From: an uncultured Clostridia bacterium | GTDB taxonomy: Bacteria > Bacillota > Clostridia > Oscillospirales > Ruminococcaceae | Assembly (NCBI GenBank): GCA_947165805.1 | Contig: CAMVBT010000087.1 | Span: forward strand, 1 to 8,695 | Reading direction: 5' to 3' | DNA length: 8,695 nt | In this document: piece by piece, positions 7,272 to 8,695 of the stretch | Layout of the letters: the number at the start of each line of letters is the position of its first letter | How positions within the stretch are numbered: the stretch's first letter is position 1 | Notes under the pieces: generated by a model | The model's input: only the letters and a program-made list of their open reading frames with translations | Database searches by the model: none | What the model was told of the DNA's origin: nothing | Made by a program: the position numbers and the translations under genes

Positions 7272-7703
7272 ATGAAAACATATATCAAGGGAATAATTAT
7301 CGGTATCATTTCGATACTGTCATCTTTGTTAATAGTCGGAATACCCATAGGGACATCGCCCGTTGAGATCGTTGAGATTGTAATCTTAATTCTTGGAATA
7401 GTCATTCTCTTGTTTATGACATTAAAAACGAATAATGATACCGTGCTGTTGGCGGCAACAGCAACATATGTATTGACGGTATTTATTCTGACTATGATTA
7501 TTGAATTATCCCACACCGATATTACTGTTCTTGCAATCGGATTTATTCCGGGTGCGGCAGTCGGGACTGTCGGGCTGATAAGAACAATAAAAAATAAATC
7601 AGATCATAAGATCACGGCGAGCCTCATTATAAACATAATCGGTATTGTCGCGTCCATTTGCAGTTTATGCTTAGTGATACCCAACGGCTGTTTTGTGATG
7701 TAA
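7272..7703 (+). CDS. Small five-helix membrane protein, unknown function
   Basis: A 143-aa very hydrophobic protein, not recognised as a named family. Five probable membrane helices: 7-26, 32-50, 57-79, 83-104 and 114-136, with short loops and a basic cytoplasmic segment IRTIKNKSDHK (103-113). The lone Cys residues (130, 133, 140) cluster at the C-terminal end (SICSLCLVIPNGC). Start ATG is one base after the tetR stop, with an RBS AAAGGGGA (7256-7263) inside the end of tetR, so translation is coupled and expression follows the repressor. Its base composition is more AT-rich than the ABC operon upstream. It could be a membrane sensor/modulator of the repressor or a small resistance or transport component. 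Only its membrane nature and operon membership are seen directly. Confidence 0.85.
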   Translation: MKTYIKGIIIGIISILSSLLIVGIPIGTSPVEIVEIVILILGIVILLFMTLKTNNDTVLLAATATYVLTVFILTMIIELSHTDITVLAIGFIPGAAVGTVGLIRTIKNKSDHKITASLIINIIGIVASICSLCLVIPNGCFVM

Positions 7704-7719
7704 TAATGTGAATTAACGA

Positions 7720-7746
7720 TTGACACTTTTAACATTATGATATAAT
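7720..7746 (+). promoter_or_regulatory. Promoter of a decayed gene, extended -10, short spacer
   Basis: -35 TTGACA (7720-7725) and -10 TATAAT (7741-7746), both consensus, but with a 15-bp spacer; the TGn extension (TGATATAAT) may compensate. It starts 17 nt after the membrane-protein stop, with no terminator between. Downstream at 7766-7773 is a strong AAAAGGAG ribosome site leading only to a 9-codon frame. Confidence 0.7.
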
Positions 7747-7755
7747 TTGTTAAAA
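7727..7755. promoter_or_regulatory. Palindromic operator candidate centred on the -10 box
   Basis: Perfect 8-bp arms TTTTAACA (7727-7734) and TGTTAAAA (7748-7755) separated by 13 nt and centred on 7741, the first base of TATAAT. A dimeric repressor bound here would block the promoter. The arms differ from the tetR palindrome, so a different regulator, perhaps the lost gene, is implied. Confidence 0.55.
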
Positions 7756-7780
7756 ATAGATAACGAAAAGGAGAAGCGAT

Positions 7781-7810
7781 ATGATGCTCACCATTGATAC
7801 AGCTCCATGA
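7781..7810 (+). pseudogene. Nine-codon remnant reading frame with intact RBS
   Basis: ATG at 7781 follows AAAAGGAG by 7 nt and encodes only MMLTIDTAP before TGA (7808-7810). The RBS-start stretch 7767-7784 matches 6684-6701 of tetR at 16 of 18 bases, so this was probably the start of a second regulator or efflux gene whose body has been lost. A functional leader peptide is possible but nothing in the short sequence (no repeated codon, no attenuator pair) supports it. Confidence 0.4.
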
Positions 7811-7928
7811 ATGGTCTGAGGAGGCCGCATGGAGGAACAGCCTGACTGCTGAAGTCCTCGGACTTTACATTTTGGATAAAATAATATCAAAGGAGCAAAG
7901 TCAGATGAAGTATTCGAGCCATTCATGA
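7785..7928 (+). other. Unassigned open frame between fragments (possible gene remnant)
   Basis: A frame open from 7785 to a TGA at 7926-7928, without a start at its beginning, reads IQLHEWSEEAAWRNSLTAEV, LGLYILDKIISKEQSQMKYS and SHS. It has a balanced, protein-like composition and lies one base out of frame with the ATG at 7781, so a frameshift could join them. I do not recognise the family. The opposite strand is also open here, which weakens the case. Coding status is uncertain. Confidence 0.3.
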
Positions 7929-7930
7929 GC
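7802..7930. repeat. Imperfect inverted repeat flanking the unassigned segment
   Basis: GCTCCATGAATGG (7802-7814) and CCATTCATGAGC (7919-7930) are reverse complements apart from one missing base (12 of 13 paired). They bracket about 104 bp that does not belong to the exporter fragment. They may be the ends of a small inserted or inverted piece, or chance. Confidence 0.35.
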
Positions 7931-8122
7931 AGCAGTAATTCCCCATTTCTAACAGCGTTGTTCGGCGAAGTCAAGGGTTCCGGAGCAGCCATGCTGTTCT
8001 TTGTAATGGGTATCACAGGAGTTCTGATATGTATTGTATTTTCCGCTGTTCTGAGCAAGTACAAACGGACAGACGAGCGGAGACTACATCTACTGTATAG
8101 GCTTCGGCTGGGTGTTCAATGA
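7880..8122 (+). pseudogene. C-terminal remnant of a major-facilitator (MFS) exporter
   Basis: Frame open from 7880 (after TAA 7877-7879) to TGA 8120-8122. From about 7901 it reads SDEVFEPFMSSSNSPFLTAL, then FGEVKGSGAAMLFFVMGI and a hydrophobic helix ending SAVLSKYK. This is the pattern of the last one or two helices of MFS drug/macrolide-type exporters: an (A)D-x-V-FEP motif, a KGSG-A-M loop, then helix 12 and a basic tail. A full exporter is about 400 aa, so at least 85% is missing, with no upstream remainder in the window. After KYKRTDE the translation loses protein character; from about 8065 a different frame takes over. An ATG at 7925 could start a 65-aa peptide but has no ribosome site at useful distance. 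Called a pseudogene fragment by inference. Confidence 0.6.
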
Positions 8123-8195
8123 GGGCGGCAGTGGAGAAGGCTCAGTCAACTATGAGATGTACTGCAACGGAAACAAAATTGGATACTTCGGATGA
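8055..8195 (+). pseudogene. C-terminal fragment of a small Gly-rich protein
   Basis: A +1-shifted frame following the exporter tail, open from 8055 to TGA 8193-8195, reads GDYIYCIGFGWVFNEGGSGE then GSVNYEMYCNGNKIGYFG. Aromatic/Gly content and the FGWV...MY-NGNKIG ending are protein-like and remind me of C-termini of small Gram-positive proteins of the DUF6550 kind; that match is from memory and tentative. No start codon or RBS is available, so the N-terminal part is lost. The terminator begins at the last codon, as expected for the natural 3' end of a once complete gene. Confidence 0.5.
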
Positions 8196-8220
8196 CGGGA
8201 TTCGCTCCCGTCATTTTTAT
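8192..8220 (+). terminator. Intrinsic terminator overlapping the fragment's stop codon
   Basis: Perfect 9-bp GC-rich stem ATGACGGGA (8192-8200) and TCCCGTCAT (8206-8214), a TTCGC loop, and a TTTTT run (8214-8218). The stop TGA of the Gly-rich fragment is within the left arm. This is the best-formed terminator in the window. Confidence 0.9.
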
Positions 8221-8230
8221 ATCTTGCGAT

Positions 8231-8252
8231 AGCTGTCGTAGAATACGACGCT
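8231..8252. repeat. Short inverted repeat between terminator and palindrome
   Basis: GTCGTA (8235-8240) and TACGAC (8244-8249) with a GAA loop, extended by AGC/GCT if T8234 is bulged. No T-tract follows. Role unknown. Confidence 0.4.
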
Positions 8253-8256
8253 GGGT

Positions 8257-8284
8257 ATAACTGTTCCGAATTTGGAACAGTTAT
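8257..8284. repeat. 28-bp near-perfect palindrome upstream of last gene
   Basis: Arms ATAACTGTTCC (8257-8267) and GGAACAGTTAT (8274-8284) are perfect; 13 of 14 symmetric pairs match across the whole 28 bp. As RNA it makes a long hairpin followed by GTTTTC, a weak terminator tail. As DNA it is an operator-like palindrome ending 10 bp before the next -35. Either role is possible; the very symmetric centre (short AATT core) favours a protein site. Confidence 0.6.
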
Positions 8285-8294
8285 GTTTTCACCC

Positions 8295-8323
8295 TTGAAA
8301 AAATGCTCAGGATATGATATAAT
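8295..8323 (+). promoter_or_regulatory. Sigma-A promoter of the last gene, extended -10
   Basis: -35 TTGAAA (8295-8300), 17-bp spacer, -10 TATAAT (8318-8323) with TGn extension (TGATATAAT). The predicted start is near 8330, about 20 nt before the ATG, with ribosome site GGGAGG at 8339-8344. Confidence 0.85.
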
Positions 8324-8349
8324 GATAAAAATGTTTACGGGAGGTCAAT

Positions 8350-8695
8350 ATGCCGAAGAAAGAACCATACGACGGAGAGATCACTCCCGAAAAGCTGCGA
8401 GAGCTGTTATGGGCTGAAGATTTCACGAAGATGCCCGTGCGCGACCCGTCCGAGTACAATGAAAAGGAAGCGAAGCTGTATCAGACTGTCGAAAAATACA
8501 TAAAGGATCATTGGGATCGTATCGCCAAAGTGCTGGCAGGAACGTATGCTCCGACCGCTTACTCCGAGGATTTCCCTACCGAGGTGTTGCGGAAGCGCTT
8601 CACTGCTATCGTAGCGGACAATGTCATCAAGCTATACTTTGACAAAAAGCGGTATCGTATGCTGTTCGACATCTTCATTCTGCCGCGCCTTATGA
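8350..8695 (+). CDS. Unrecognised soluble protein, 3'-truncated by window edge
   Basis: Start ATG 8350 follows GGGAGG by 5 nt and a strong promoter; the frame stays open for 115 codons to the window end, so the C-terminus is missing. It begins MPKKEPYDGEITPEKLRELL and continues with a strongly charged, Tyr-rich, mostly helical pattern (VEKYIKDHWDRIAKVL, EVLRKRFTAIVADNVIKLYF, DKKRYRMLFDIFILPRLM). No signal peptide or membrane helix is seen, so it is probably cytoplasmic. I do not recognise the family or any catalytic motif. It is in a transcription unit of its own, separated from the fragments before it by one clear terminator and a palindrome. Confidence 0.85.
   Translation, partial: MPKKEPYDGEITPEKLRELLWAEDFTKMPVRDPSEYNEKEAKLYQTVEKYIKDHWDRIAKVLAGTYAPTAYSEDFPTEVLRKRFTAIVADNVIKLYFDKKRYRMLFDIFILPRLM

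Noticed and set aside
7781..7810. Leader peptide with transcription attenuation or drug-induced stalling
   Set aside because: Considered because of the strong RBS, the exporter tail downstream and the 9-codon length, but there are no alternative hairpins, regulatory codon runs or intact downstream gene.
7852..7865. AAGTCC-TC-GGACTT inverted repeat as a terminator
   Set aside because: The two-base loop does not allow the full stem in RNA, and no T-tract follows.
7750..8064. 104-codon - strand open frame across the decayed region
   Set aside because: No ribosome site. The + strand gives recognisable exporter sequence over the same bases, so this is most likely antisense shadow.
1..8695. CRISPR array, tRNA/rRNA genes, insertion sequence or phage genes
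   Set aside because: No spaced repeat array, no tRNA-like cloverleaf and no transposase or integrase motif was seen on either strand.

Overview
The window looks like chromosomal DNA from a low- to mid-GC Gram-positive gut-type Firmicute, probably a Ruminococcus-like member of the Oscillospiraceae. The clues are strong AGGAGG-type ribosome binding sites, sigma-A promoters of the form TTGACA-17-TATAAT (several with TGATATAAT extended -10 boxes), and the protein families present. The genus is an inference. Every gene that can be supported lies on the + strand.

Layout. (1) 1-1107: 3' part of a membrane sensor histidine kinase whose start, and presumably its response regulator, lie upstream. (2) 1103-1168: three 11-bp-phased direct repeats running into a sigma-A promoter, the expected architecture for an OmpR/PhoB-type response-regulator site. 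(3) 1210-6505: a three-gene operon encoding an ABC ATPase, an 839-aa permease with two FtsX domains, and a secreted beta-lactamase-fold serine hydrolase. It is closed by an intrinsic terminator at 6564-6600. (4) 6629-7703: a TetR-family repressor with an obvious self-operator, translationally coupled to a 143-aa five-helix membrane protein. (5) 7704-8284: a gene graveyard. It has a good promoter and RBS leading into a 9-codon reading frame, an unassigned reading frame, the C-terminus of a major-facilitator exporter, and the C-terminus of a small Gly-rich protein whose stop codon lies inside a terminator. Two more inverted repeats follow. (6) 8295-8695: a strong promoter and the N-terminal 115 codons of an unrecognised soluble protein that runs off the window.

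How the parts fit. Genes in regions 1-3 form a self-contained envelope module. The kinase would sense an extracellular cue, its partner would bind the 11-bp repeats, and the operon would make a MacB/LolCDE-style 'mechanotransmission' transporter plus an exported hydrolase, plausibly for resistance to, or handling of, a peptide or envelope-active compound. The hydrolase lacks the usual stretch between signal peptide and catalytic Ser-x-x-Lys, so its activity is uncertain. Regions 4-5 look like one intact TetR cassette followed by the wreck of a second, with nearly identical translation-initiation regions and a leftover exporter tail. No tRNA, rRNA, CRISPR array or recognisable insertion sequence was seen.
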